This document shows positions 17,740 through 27,457 of a stretch of 64,000 nt of DNA, one piece after another; position 1 is the first letter of the stretch; the number at the start of each line of letters is the position of its first letter. This stretch comes from an uncultured Gammaproteobacteria bacterium (GTDB lineage Bacteria > Pseudomonadota > Gammaproteobacteria > Arenicellales > CAJQKF01): the NCBI GenBank assembly GCA_905478855.1, contig CAJQKF010000021.1, positions 19,346-83,345 on the forward strand. Reading direction: 5' to 3'. The position numbers were made by a program, and so were the translations under genes. The notes beneath the pieces were generated by a model. It saw nothing but the letters and a program-made list of their open reading frames with translations. It searched no databases and was not told the DNA's origin.

Positions 17740-20421
17740 TTAGTGAGCCTGAGCCCAGTTTTCTCCAACGCCTGCCTCGACCTCTAATGGTACTCTCAGT
17801 TGTGCCACATCAATCATAATTGCGGACGCTATTTCAGTAACTTCTGAAATTAATTCCTTAGGAGCTTCAAGCACCAATTCATCATGAACCTGCAGAATCA
17901 TCCGTACCTGTGGTTGTTGTGTAAGAATCCATTGATCTACTTTAATCATTGCCATTTTAATTAAATCAGCAGCAGTGCCCTGCATGGGAGCGTTGATTGC
18001 AGTGCGTTCGGCGTATTGTCTTCGTTGAAAATTACTCGATCTAATTTCGGGCAAATAAAGTCTTCGGCCAAATACCGTTTCAACATACTGCTTTTCCTTA
18101 GCGACTTCACGAGTCGTATCCATAAATTTTTTCACCCCAGGATAACGTTCAAAATATAAATCAATGTATTCCTGAGCACTTTTACGATCAATACCGAGTT
18201 GCCGACCAAGACCAAATGCCGACATTCCATAAATAAGGCCAAAGTTTATCGCCTTTGCGGAACGCCTTTGGTCATCGCTTACCTGATCGTCATCAACACC
18301 AAAAACTTCAGCCGCAGTGGCACGATGTACATCACGCCTTTCTGCGAACGCACTTAGTAAACTTACATCCTCACTCAAGTGAGCCATAATTCGTAATTCA
18401 ATTTGACTATAGTCAATTGCAACCAATTGATTTCCTGAATCCGCAACAAATGCCTCGCGAATGCGTCTACCTTCGGCAGTCCGAATCGGAATGTTTTGTA
18501 AATTTGGATCAGATGATGAAAGTCTGCCAGTTGCCGCAACGGCTTGATGATAAGACGTATGAATACGACCCGTCGCAGGATTAACAATAAGGGGTAATTT
18601 ATCCGTATAGGTAGATTTAAGCTTAATTAGGCTCCGATGCTCGAGTATCAAGCTAGGTAGTTCGTAATTTTCTGCTAACTCTTGTAATACGTTCTCCGCG
18701 GTGGACGGCTGACCTTTGGGAGTCTTACTAATAACGGGGAGTCCAAGTTTTTCAAAGAAAATATGTTGAATCTGCTTTGGCGAAGCGATATTGAATACTT
18801 CGCCAGCAACATCATGAGATTTCGCCTCAATCTGTTCAGTTCGAGCCTTTAATTCGGCACTTTGTTGATACAGCATATCAACATTCACACCGACACCGTT
18901 GCGCTCGATACGCGATAGCACGGATAACAGCGGAAGTTCAACTTCAGTTAGTAATTTACGAAGAGTTGGCTCCGAGTCCAATTTCGATTCAAAGTACTCA
19001 AACAAGCGAAAGGTTATGTCTGCATCTTCCGCAGCGTAATCTTTTGCTACTTCCAATTCAACCTTGTTAAAGGTAATTTGGTTTTTACCCTTGCCTGCGA
19101 CATCTTCGAACTTTATGGTTTTTAGTCCAAGGTATTTGCTGGCAAGTGTATCCATATCATGCCTGGAACCTGTGCTATCTAGAACATAAGACGACAGCAT
19201 AGTGTCACCAACGATTCCGTTTATCTCGAACCCGTGATTTTCAAGAACTGTTTGATCATATTTTAGATTTTGTCCTACCTTACCTACACTAGCATCCGAT
19301 AGAAGCGGTCCCAACAATTCATTTACCTCGGAGAGTGAAAGCTGCTCTGGAGCATTTTCATAGTCATGAGCGACAGGTAGATAAGCCGCTTTTCCAGTCT
19401 CGCAGCAAAATGAAAAACCCACTAAACACGCGGTCATCGAGTTTACGGATGTAGTCTCCGTATCGATCGCAAAAGTCCCCGAAGCTCTCAAACGAGAAAT
19501 CCAGTCAACCAGAGCAACTTTTGTCAGAATCAGGTCATAATCAACCTCTATAACATTCTCCGGTTCTTCCTCGTCTGCCCCACCAAGTTCCGCAAGCCAG
19601 CTTCGGAATTCGTAAGTTGCAAACAATTCACGTAACACGGTTTCATCAACTTCTAAAACACGCATCGATTCCGCGTCGGCGTGCAGTGAAACATCACATT
19701 TAATGGTCACCAACTGTCGGGAAAGTTCAATTTGATCCAGGCTGGCACGAAGATTTTCTCCAACTTTACCCTTAATATCGTCGGCGTGCGCAATAATAGT
19801 ATCTAGATCATTGTACTGTTCAAGCCATTTAGCGGCAGTTTTAGGCCCTACTTTTGGAACGCCCGGAATATTATCGGAGGTATCGCCTATCAAGGTAAGA
19901 TAGTCAATTATCTGCTCAGGTAAGACACCGAACTTTGATTTAACCCCTTCGATGTCATAGGTAATATCCTTCATCGTATCCAACATGACAACATTGCTGT
20001 CAACCAGTTGGGCTAAATCCTTGTCACTACTGACTATTGTCACCTTAACACCGTCCGCAGAAGCACTGCGTGACAAAGTTCCGATCACATCATCAGCCTC
20101 CACACCGCGCTCACAGAGTAGTGGCAATCCAAGCGCAACAACGGCTCGATGAATCGGCTCGATCTGACTTCGTAAATCATCCGGCATCGGCGGTCGGTTC
20201 GCCTTGTACTCAGGGTACATTTCATTACGAAACGTCGATCCTTTTGCATCAAAGACAACTACCATATGGGTAGGCTTATATTGCTCTTCGAGACGACGCA
20301 GCATATTAATAACACCGTATATTGCACCCGTCGCCTGACGCTCAGAGTTTTGCAAATTAGGCATCGCGTGGAACGCCCGAAAGAGATAGGAAGAACCGTC
20401 AACCAAAAAGAGTTGTTTCAT
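17740..20421 (-). CDS. polA: DNA polymerase I
   Basis: 893 residues. Three domains: 5'-3' exonuclease (1 to about 290, with VDGSSYLFRAFHA and GDTSDNIPGVPKVGPKTA), 3'-5' proofreading exonuclease (about 305-490, with intact FAIDTETTS, Asp320/Glu322), and polymerase (about 500-893, motif A DYSQIELRIMAHLS, O-helix RRSAKAINFGLIYGMS, motif C VHDELVLE). Used in Okazaki-fragment maturation and repair. All catalytic residues I could check are present, so it should have all three activities. Followed by the candidate small RNA. Confidence 0.98.
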   Translation of the reverse strand: MKQLFLVDGSSYLFRAFHAMPNLQNSERQATGAIYGVINMLRRLEEQYKPTHMVVVFDAKGSTFRNEMYPEYKANRPPMPDDLRSQIEPIHRAVVALGLPLLCERGVEADDVIGTLSRSASADGVKVTIVSSDKDLAQLVDSNVVMLDTMKDITYDIEGVKSKFGVLPEQIIDYLTLIGDTSDNIPGVPKVGPKTAAKWLEQYNDLDTIIAHADDIKGKVGENLRASLDQIELSRQLVTIKCDVSLHADAESMRVLEVDETVLRELFATYEFRSWLAELGGADEEEPENVIEVDYDLILTKVALVDWISRLRASGTFAIDTETTSVNSMTACLVGFSFCCETGKAAYLPVAHDYENAPEQLSLSEVNELLGPLLSDASVGKVGQNLKYDQTVLENHGFEINGIVGDTMLSSYVLDSTGSRHDMDTLASKYLGLKTIKFEDVAGKGKNQITFNKVELEVAKDYAAEDADITFRLFEYFESKLDSEPTLRKLLTEVELPLLSVLSRIERNGVGVNVDMLYQQSAELKARTEQIEAKSHDVAGEVFNIASPKQIQHIFFEKLGLPVISKTPKGQPSTAENVLQELAENYELPSLILEHRSLIKLKSTYTDKLPLIVNPATGRIHTSYHQAVAATGRLSSSDPNLQNIPIRTAEGRRIREAFVADSGNQLVAIDYSQIELRIMAHLSEDVSLLSAFAERRDVHRATAAEVFGVDDDQVSDDQRRSAKAINFGLIYGMSAFGLGRQLGIDRKSAQEYIDLYFERYPGVKKFMDTTREVAKEKQYVETVFGRRLYLPEIRSSNFQRRQYAERTAINAPMQGTAADLIKMAMIKVDQWILTQQPQVRMILQVHDELVLEAPKELISEVTEIASAIMIDVAQLRVPLEVEAGVGENWAQAH

Positions 20422-20500
20422 GAGTCAGCTATAGCATTAGAAAACCTAATTGTAACGCTTAATAGGCAGCACTCACCAGAAACTGCAAGATAAAGAAATT

Positions 20501-21703
20501 CTAATGAGATACGCCGCCACCATCTGCATTAACGTTTGAGGAACCTAATGCACCGAGAAACAGTGCGGCACTTATTACAAAAAAAGAAACCAGAGCCAGA
20601 CCGGCCGCCATCCATAATGCTAATTGATACGTTCCATAAACATCATAGACTAAGCCCGCCACCCAAGGAGCAACCAGTCCCGCCGTACCCCAGGCGGTAA
20701 ATACCTTCCCGTAGGCACGGACTCCTGCATTGACGCCAAAAATGGACGAGATAGCAACGGGATATGCGACAATGATTGCACCATATAACAATCCAACTAA
20801 TGCCAATAAGGGCAGAATAAGGCTACTTTGTGCTATTGATAGCAAACACAGTGCAATAACAGAAAAAAACGGGAAGACAGCGATTAATTTTCGAGCAGAA
20901 ACACGATCTGAAAGCCATCCACTTAGTAGACTTCCTGGGATTCCACTTATGGTTAATAACGCCGGCGCCAGTATAAGCTGAGCCGTTGGAATACCTGATT
21001 CTCTGGCTATCCCAGTCGCATGCCCAATGGCCATCAAGCCTGCAGCCACTGCAGTACCGTAACCGATCCAGAGTAAAATCAACTTTCGAGACTGCAAGGC
21101 AGGCAACGATGTTTGGGTTTCGTCCTGATTCTGGAAACGACCTTTAGTATGGCGTAAAACCCACCAAACAATCGGAACAAACAGCAACAAGACCATAGCC
21201 AACGCTATAAATCCTCCACCAACACCGCTATGTTCTATACCCAATGTGAGTAACCACGGAGACAGACAAGCTCCTACAGAATACGCCGCCGTTACAAAAC
21301 CCATTAATACGCCTTTACGCTCTGGCATTCGTTGTGCAGGTAGTTGCAATGCAAAGGCATAACCCAAACCATTGGTAAAGCCAAACACAACTCCATATCC
21401 AATCCATGCGCCGTACAAACTTCCGGACACAGAAGCCAACAGCAAACCCACGGATGCAGCAATTACGACCACGGGGGCAAAAACCCGAATCGGAATTAAT
21501 GCAAAAATTCTGTGTCCAATCAAAACAGCAACCGTAAGACTCATCAGCGCAATAGAATAGGTAAGGCTCACCGACGATCGTGATACAGCAAATATCCGCT
21601 CCATGGGTTCTACAAACACTGAGAACCCGTGCACAGAACCAAACAAAAAAGATAGAAGCAAACAGGCAACCAGAACGGGGCTATCAATTTTAGCCTTTGA
21701 CAT
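20501..21703 (-). CDS. MFS transporter (OFA/MCT-like)
   Basis: 400 residues with twelve predicted membrane helices in two halves separated by a polar loop (about residues 190-210, GRFQNQDETQTS). Helix 1 is followed by VHGFSVFVEPMERIF, a pattern of the oxalate/formate-monocarboxylate branch of the major facilitator superfamily. Substrate cannot be assigned. It is alone on its strand between polA and the ybbP-like gene, with about 80 bases on each side. Confidence 0.8.
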   Translation of the reverse strand: MSKAKIDSPVLVACLLLSFLFGSVHGFSVFVEPMERIFAVSRSSVSLTYSIALMSLTVAVLIGHRIFALIPIRVFAPVVVIAASVGLLLASVSGSLYGAWIGYGVVFGFTNGLGYAFALQLPAQRMPERKGVLMGFVTAAYSVGACLSPWLLTLGIEHSGVGGGFIALAMVLLLFVPIVWWVLRHTKGRFQNQDETQTSLPALQSRKLILLWIGYGTAVAAGLMAIGHATGIARESGIPTAQLILAPALLTISGIPGSLLSGWLSDRVSARKLIAVFPFFSVIALCLLSIAQSSLILPLLALVGLLYGAIIVAYPVAISSIFGVNAGVRAYGKVFTAWGTAGLVAPWVAGLVYDVYGTYQLALWMAAGLALVSFFVISAALFLGALGSSNVNADGGGVSH

Positions 21704-21792
21704 ATCTAAATTTCACTCTGCAGATGGTGATTATGTGTTCAGATTATCAGTTTATTGATAATCCTCCACATAATGTGTCTACCACACGCCAC

Positions 21793-24264
21793 CTACAGTC
21801 GTGCCAACAACCGGATCGGTAATACATCAAGTAGTTTTCGAAGGCTAGCGTAACCACAGAGAGCGACAAGGGTTGCTGTACCGATAATAGTAAGCACTAG
21901 CCAATGCCAAGGTGGATGATAAATAAAACCAAATATACGATCTGCTAGGATCCAACCACTAAGAATTGCCAATCCGCCACCAAGCGCCCCCGACAATCCA
22001 CCAAGCAGCGCAAATTCACACAGTACGTTGCGTCTTATTCGACGTTTACGCGCTCCTAGCGTCTTATAAAGTGCTATCTCCCTCAATCGAACACTGCGTT
22101 GACCTTGCAGCACCCCAACCAATACAAGCAGCGCCGCTCCTAAGGTAAATACGAACACTGCACCTACTGCACCGCTGGCCTGATTAGCTAAACTACGAAA
22201 ACGTTGCAGTAACATATCCAAATTGATCGCAGACACATTTGAAAACGAACGACTTATATCATTAATAAATAGATTGATATTCTTATTCACTTGCACACTA
22301 GTTATGTAGTGGCGAGGTGCACCCTCTAATAAACCAGGGGAACCGATGACGAAAAAATTTGGGCGCATGGTATCCCAGCGAACGGCACGCAGACTCGTTA
22401 CGTTTGCTTCTAACTTTAGCCCTCCAATATCCACTCCAAGTAAATCGCCAATTTCAATACCCAACAACTTGGCCGTATCTTCCTCAACGGACCACCCGGA
22501 TTCATCGGCACTAAACCAGCGTCCTGCTGTAATGGTATTAGCAACCGGAAGGTCCGCGAGTTCGGTTAGATTAAACTCATGATTTACACGATGCTGAGCC
22601 GATTTATCTTCAAGCTCATCGGCATTAATGCCTTGCCCATTCAGACTTATGATTCGACCACGAATGATCGGAAACATAGGTGTTGTCTGAGCCCCAAGTT
22701 GGGAAATCTTTTTCTGAATTTCTTCAACATCCGGTTCCTGTATGTTTATAAGAAAAACATTAGGTGCATCTTGGGGCACACTTCTTTCCCATGCTGCAAA
22801 CAAATCGGCACACACAACTCCCAGCAACACCAATGCAAAAACCGTTGTCCCAAAGGCACAAGCAAGCCACGCACTTCGACTACTATTAGCGCTAATCGCC
22901 TTCAATGCGTAATAAATTGAGGAAGAACGCGGCTTTATGATCTTACCGGCAGCGTATATGAGCAGTTTTAAAACGGACCATAACAATAATCCTGCAATAG
23001 ATAGTCCCACAACAACGATGCCCGCCAATTCGGCATCCCGTGCAAGTATAAATGCCACACACACAATAAGACTAACAACACCGAGAACCGCTACCCGATT
23101 TCGACCAACAACATCCCCCTGACGTGAGCGCAAAACCTCGATCGAAGAAACTCCTTTTAACGAGAGCAATAACGGCAGAGTCACTGCCAACATCGCCAAA
23201 ATAGAAACAGCAAACACAAGCAACAAAGGTGTAAGAGAGATTCCCGGCAACTCGATCCCGGAAGCTTGTGTGACAACATTTACAGCCATATTTTGTGCAA
23301 CATAACCAAATATAATGCCAATAAGTGCGACAGGTATTGCGGATACTAAATATATCCATAAGTAATTCGTAACAATGCTCGCATGGGATTTACCGAGGCA
23401 TCGAAGCAATGCAACTTCATTGCTCTGCCGTCGCCACAGGCCTTGTGCAGCTAAAGCCATTGCAACGACAGCTAACACTACTGATAACAATACAGCAAGT
23501 CGAAGATATGAGACAACACGTCCTATTGTGCCTCGAACATCGCTTTGCCTAATATCTGCAATAATCCAAGATTCATAGGATTTCAATGTGGGTTCTACCG
23601 AATTACCGAAAGCCGCGATCTGGTCACTATCTCCAGCCAACATAAGCCGAAAACGCGCTCGACTTGCCGGAGTAATCAAACCAGTTGATGCTAGATCCGA
23701 CATATTCATCATTACTCGAGGTGCAAGCCGCAGCATTCCCGCACCGCCCTCGGGCTCAAGCATGATTTCTCGATCCGGCACAAATGAAAGCTTGCCTAAG
23801 GTTGATTCGGATTTTCCAAGATCCAGACTAACGGCCAACTGACTAGCGACCCACACGCGTCTAGGCTTCGGTATATCTGTAGCAATTTCATTACTATCGG
23901 GGTTTCCACTATCGCGCAACAACAATTCACCGCGTAATGGATAACCATCGGTTACCGCTCGAACACCAACAAGCTGACTTCCCTCGGGAGAACCGAGCAT
24001 ACTCACAAAGCTCACGCTCTGAGCAACTTGCAAATCGAATTGCGCGGCGAGTTCGATTATTTCGTCACGTACGGGTCGTGTCGACTCGACCAACGCATCA
24101 GCTCCGAATATCGCACTCGTTCGAGCTTGCATACCCTGTTCAACACGATCACTGAACATACTTACCGATGTGATAGCTACGCTAACCAAAATCAATGCTA
24201 CACCGAGCAGTCGAAACTCGGTCAATCGCAATTGTCGTAAAAAATCCCGAAAAAATAATTTCAC
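21793..24264 (-). CDS. ybbP: ABC transporter permease, YbbP/FtsX type
   Basis: 823 residues. An N-terminal membrane anchor, a large periplasmic domain (about 45-240), three helices, a further pair near 390-430, a second anchor and periplasmic domain (about 470-690) and a last group of three helices: the duplicated MacB/FtsX permease layout. The cytoplasmic coupling stretch WRRQSNEVALLRCLG and its repeat LREIALYKTLGARKRRI are visible. Its ATG overlaps the stop of the ATPase gene. With tesA divergent from the pair, this is the ybbA-ybbP-tesA arrangement found in many Proteobacteria. The substrate is not established; lipids or lipoproteins are plausible. Confidence 0.9.
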   Translation of the reverse strand: MKLFFRDFLRQLRLTEFRLLGVALILVSVAITSVSMFSDRVEQGMQARTSAIFGADALVESTRPVRDEIIELAAQFDLQVAQSVSFVSMLGSPEGSQLVGVRAVTDGYPLRGELLLRDSGNPDSNEIATDIPKPRRVWVASQLAVSLDLGKSESTLGKLSFVPDREIMLEPEGGAGMLRLAPRVMMNMSDLASTGLITPASRARFRLMLAGDSDQIAAFGNSVEPTLKSYESWIIADIRQSDVRGTIGRVVSYLRLAVLLSVVLAVVAMALAAQGLWRRQSNEVALLRCLGKSHASIVTNYLWIYLVSAIPVALIGIIFGYVAQNMAVNVVTQASGIELPGISLTPLLLVFAVSILAMLAVTLPLLLSLKGVSSIEVLRSRQGDVVGRNRVAVLGVVSLIVCVAFILARDAELAGIVVVGLSIAGLLLWSVLKLLIYAAGKIIKPRSSSIYYALKAISANSSRSAWLACAFGTTVFALVLLGVVCADLFAAWERSVPQDAPNVFLINIQEPDVEEIQKKISQLGAQTTPMFPIIRGRIISLNGQGINADELEDKSAQHRVNHEFNLTELADLPVANTITAGRWFSADESGWSVEEDTAKLLGIEIGDLLGVDIGGLKLEANVTSLRAVRWDTMRPNFFVIGSPGLLEGAPRHYITSVQVNKNINLFINDISRSFSNVSAINLDMLLQRFRSLANQASGAVGAVFVFTLGAALLVLVGVLQGQRSVRLREIALYKTLGARKRRIRRNVLCEFALLGGLSGALGGGLAILSGWILADRIFGFIYHPPWHWLVLTIIGTATLVALCGYASLRKLLDVLPIRLLARL

Positions 24265-24950
24265 GATACCAACCTGCCACCATCTAGTCGAAAAATACGA
24301 TCACAGCGCGAAGCTAAATCACTATCGTGAGTCACCAATACAAGAGTGCAACCTATTTCATTGCACAAAGAGAAGAGCAGATCACAAACCTGATCCCTAG
24401 TTCCGTGGTCCAAGTTACCCGTCGGTTCATCGGCAAATAACAGGCTAGGACCAATGACTATCGCGCGTGCCAGAGCGACCCGTTGTTGTTCGCCACCGCT
24501 AAGTTGAGATGGAAGATGATTTCCACGTTCGGATAACCCTACTTTATCAAGAGCGGACAGCGCACGCTCCGTAATGTTTTCACTACGATGTACGACCTCC
24601 AGCGCCAATTGGACGTTTTCCAATGCCGTAAGGTTAGGAAGCAGATGGAATGACTGAAATACAAATCCGACTTTGCCATTTCGCAGAGCTGCGCGCTCAT
24701 CTTCATCCAAACTTTCCAAAGATGAACCGAGTAAATCAATTGCGCCAGAACTGGGAGAATCCAGACCAGCCAGCAAGCCAAGTAAGGTTGTCTTTCCAGA
24801 ACCCGAAGATCCGACAATAGCAACAGATTGTTGTGCCTCAATACTTAACGATACATCCGTTAAGATGTGAATTGTTTGATCACCAAGATTAACCCTTTTG
24901 CTCACATTTGACGCTTGCAGGACCAAGCCTGCTGCATTACTGTTACCCAT
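24261..24950 (-). CDS. ybbA: ABC transporter ATPase, YbbA (LolD/MacB-type)
   Basis: 229 residues. Walker [10 protein letters not shown] near residue 52, Q-loop [13 protein letters not shown], signature [14 protein letters not shown] near 148, Walker [13 protein letters not shown] and H-loop VTHDSDLA. Belongs to the type VII mechanotransmission ABC group with its partner permease, whose gene overlaps it by 4 bases (ATGA). Divergent from tesA with only 26 bases between start codons, so promoter elements must overlap coding DNA. Confidence 0.93.
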   Translation of the reverse strand: MGNSNAAGLVLQASNVSKRVNLGDQTIHILTDVSLSIEAQQSVAIVGSSGSGKTTLLGLLAGLDSPSSGAIDLLGSSLESLDEDERAALRNGKVGFVFQSFHLLPNLTALENVQLALEVVHRSENITERALSALDKVGLSERGNHLPSQLSGGEQQRVALARAIVIGPSLLFADEPTGNLDHGTRDQVCDLLFSLCNEIGCTLVLVTHDSDLASRCDRIFRLDGGRLVS

Positions 24951-24976
24951 AATTTCTTTCCGTATAGAATATATTC

Positions 24977-25603
24977 ATGTCTACATTTTTTGTTAATCGT
25001 TTACCGACTTTAGTTTTTTTATTACTTCTCGTCGTACAAACATCTGTAACGCACGCCCAGCAACGTATCGTCGTACTAGGCGATAGCATCAGCGCAGCCT
25101 ATGGCATATCCGTTGCGGAAGGCTGGGTGCAACTACTTAAAGATCGCATTGCAAATGAGAATATTAAAGTTATAAACGCCAGCATTAGCGGTGAAACAAC
25201 ATCTGGTGGTAGTACGCGCATATCTCAAGTACTACACGACCATAAGCCCAGCATCTTAATTCTAGAACTTGGAGCTAATGATGGACTTCGTGGCTTGAGC
25301 ATACAAACCATGCGCGCCAATCTTTCGACCATAATAGAACAAACCCTAAACCACCCGGCGCGTATTCTACTATTAGGCATGAACATTCCGGCGAATTATG
25401 GACAAACCTACACTAGTCAATTTGAACAAACTTACAGTGAGTTGGCCCAAACCTATCAACTTGAGCTTGTTCCATCTTTTCTAGGCACGGTCGGGTTGGA
25501 TTATGACCTGATGCAAGAGGATGGAATCCATCCTAATAGCGCAGCACAAGCAATCTTACTTGACCAGCTTTGGCCAAAATTAAAAGTCATGCTGCAAAAT
25601 TAA
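24977..25603 (+). CDS. tesA: TesA-type periplasmic GDSL esterase/lysophospholipase
   Basis: 208 residues with a signal peptide (to about VTHAQQ). SGNH-hydrolase blocks: VVLGDSISAAYG (nucleophile Ser), the Gly block ISGETTSGG, GANDGLRG (oxyanion Asn) and EDGIHPNSA (Asp/His of the triad). It matches E. coli TesA/Pseudomonas arylesterase in size and order. Hydrolyses acyl thioesters or lysophospholipids in the periplasm. Convergent with batD; only 5 bases separate the two stop codons. Confidence 0.94.
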   Translation: MSTFFVNRLPTLVFLLLLVVQTSVTHAQQRIVVLGDSISAAYGISVAEGWVQLLKDRIANENIKVINASISGETTSGGSTRISQVLHDHKPSILILELGANDGLRGLSIQTMRANLSTIIEQTLNHPARILLLGMNIPANYGQTYTSQFEQTYSELAQTYQLELVPSFLGTVGLDYDLMQEDGIHPNSAAQAILLDQLWPKLKVMLQN

Positions 25604-25608
25604 ATTGC

Positions 25609-27336
25609 CTAATGTTGCGTATAAAGCTCGGGCAATTGAGCGTGGGGCTTTGCGGGAATAGTTTCTTTGTTAATTTTTAATAAACCATCAAGTTCAGTCC
25701 ATAATTGTGGACCTTTGAAATCTTCTATCCCTTTTCCATAACAAGCATCATTCAGGCGACCTAATGGCTCTTCTAACAGCGGAGCTTTCAACGCCTCAAT
25801 AACGCCATCCAACGAGATCACAGGGCCGCTACTACAAACCGAATTACACCACGCAATAATTGCTTGTCGTGCTGCAACGGCATTGTTTGACAACAAGGCT
25901 TTCTTTATATTTTTACGAGCAACCTTACTCCGAGCAACAGGATGAGTATCAACATCGCTCGATTTGCCGACGTGTGGTCGCCGATAATATCCATTTACCG
26001 CCAATAATAATGTAGCCAACCATAAAACAGCGAAGATAATAGTCCCATACTTCCAGCGTGACGACTGGCCTTGCTCGTGAACCAGTGAGCGCATACCAGT
26101 TGGCTTTTGGTTAGAAGAAACTTGCTGGGACAGCGCCTGATTTTCCATCACCTCGATTGTGCGCCCAGGCAGTTGCACTGTTTTCTCAATATTTTCCTTA
26201 ATATCCCACCAACTAACAGCCACAGAGGGTAATTGAAGTGGGCCTGCAACCAAGGGCACCAATGCAATTTTTTGCTCAAGAACACCGATCAATTCACTTT
26301 GATCCAATCCACTTTCGATTGTAGGTTTGTCCGGATAAGCACTAACTGTATCGGGAAAAGTGAGATTAAACTCCGGTAATTGTTGGCCACGAAGACCTCG
26401 AGCGACGAGTTTCAAGGTTCTCGTCACAGGCACACCAACTTCGAAACCTTCGCCGTTATTCTCCCAAGCTTCAGTCAATAAAACTTCAGTGGCCGGTAGC
26501 CACTTTTCAGCGCTATACAAAGCGGGTGGTGACTTTATGCTCAAAACCAATTCCTGACTACTCGCATTTACACGTCGCCCTCTACGAAAAAATGAATTTA
26601 GCGAAGCCTGACCGGTATCTTCAATTTCTCCAGTAAATCGAACTTTAGGAATCCGTAGGTCACCGCTTCGACTCGTATGTAATACATAACGGCGTTCAAC
26701 AATAGAAAAACGATTACCGTTCTTCGTGGCCGTATAACGCAAATCGTCACCTAATCGTTGCAACTGTGCACCATCAATTCTAGGTTCGTCCAGGCTACCT
26801 TCCATTAGGTTAACCGACTCGCTTATAAATAACTTAATCGATAACGTAATTGGCGCCTCTACCCATGTCTGCTCGGGGTTAGCCACCACTTCTACAAAAA
26901 ATGCTGAACTCTCACCCGTTAAGACATCCTCGGGAAGAATATTTAGTTGAACAGGTTTACTCGATAAATTACCAATGGATAACTCAGGAATAACGGCTTG
27001 GCCCTCTCTTAAAGGTTCTAACTCAAATAATAATTGAGTTCTTATTGTCTGTGAGCCATTCACAATGCTTACACTTGAACTAGATGATCGCCCTAATACT
27101 TTAAAGCTTTTCTCCAAACCGGAAAGATTTATTTTATTGCCATCAATTTGCTGCATTGCTTCAATTGTTAATCGAACAGTTTCGCCCATACGAACTGTAT
27201 TTCGATCCACACTGGCATGCAAACCGGCATTTTGCGCCTGTAGAGGGGATGACAGTAAACTAAGAACAAATATTAGCCACAACGTAAAGGAACTTAATAG
27301 CGTCCAAAAATTAAAAAATAAGCGGTACAAAAGCAT
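25609..27336 (-). CDS. batD: BatD-like protein (MoxR-Bat operon)
   Basis: 575 residues. An N-terminal hydrophobic signal (ending near SSPLQAQ), then repeated beta-sandwich segments beginning with ASVDRNTVRMGETVRLTIEA, as in BatD (aerotolerance/oxygen-tolerance family), and a membrane helix near residue 435 followed by a cytoplasmic tail of about 120 residues. It probably presents a periplasmic face to the BatA/BatB VWA proteins. It is last in the moxR operon and separated from the batB gene by 121 bases, a longer gap than the others. Confidence 0.88.
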   Translation of the reverse strand: MLLYRLFFNFWTLLSSFTLWLIFVLSLLSSPLQAQNAGLHASVDRNTVRMGETVRLTIEAMQQIDGNKINLSGLEKSFKVLGRSSSSSVSIVNGSQTIRTQLLFELEPLREGQAVIPELSIGNLSSKPVQLNILPEDVLTGESSAFFVEVVANPEQTWVEAPITLSIKLFISESVNLMEGSLDEPRIDGAQLQRLGDDLRYTATKNGNRFSIVERRYVLHTSRSGDLRIPKVRFTGEIEDTGQASLNSFFRRGRRVNASSQELVLSIKSPPALYSAEKWLPATEVLLTEAWENNGEGFEVGVPVTRTLKLVARGLRGQQLPEFNLTFPDTVSAYPDKPTIESGLDQSELIGVLEQKIALVPLVAGPLQLPSVAVSWWDIKENIEKTVQLPGRTIEVMENQALSQQVSSNQKPTGMRSLVHEQGQSSRWKYGTIIFAVLWLATLLLAVNGYYRRPHVGKSSDVDTHPVARSKVARKNIKKALLSNNAVAARQAIIAWCNSVCSSGPVISLDGVIEALKAPLLEEPLGRLNDACYGKGIEDFKGPQLWTELDGLLKINKETIPAKPHAQLPELYTQH

Positions 27337-27457
27337 ATTAATTTACAATCATATATAGTGATAAGAAATAGCGTGTGCACATACCGGTGGCGATGTGTTC
27401 ATCAAGATTAAACCGTTCTTTTACTTCTAAATTAAACATCGTTTTTACCACCACAAA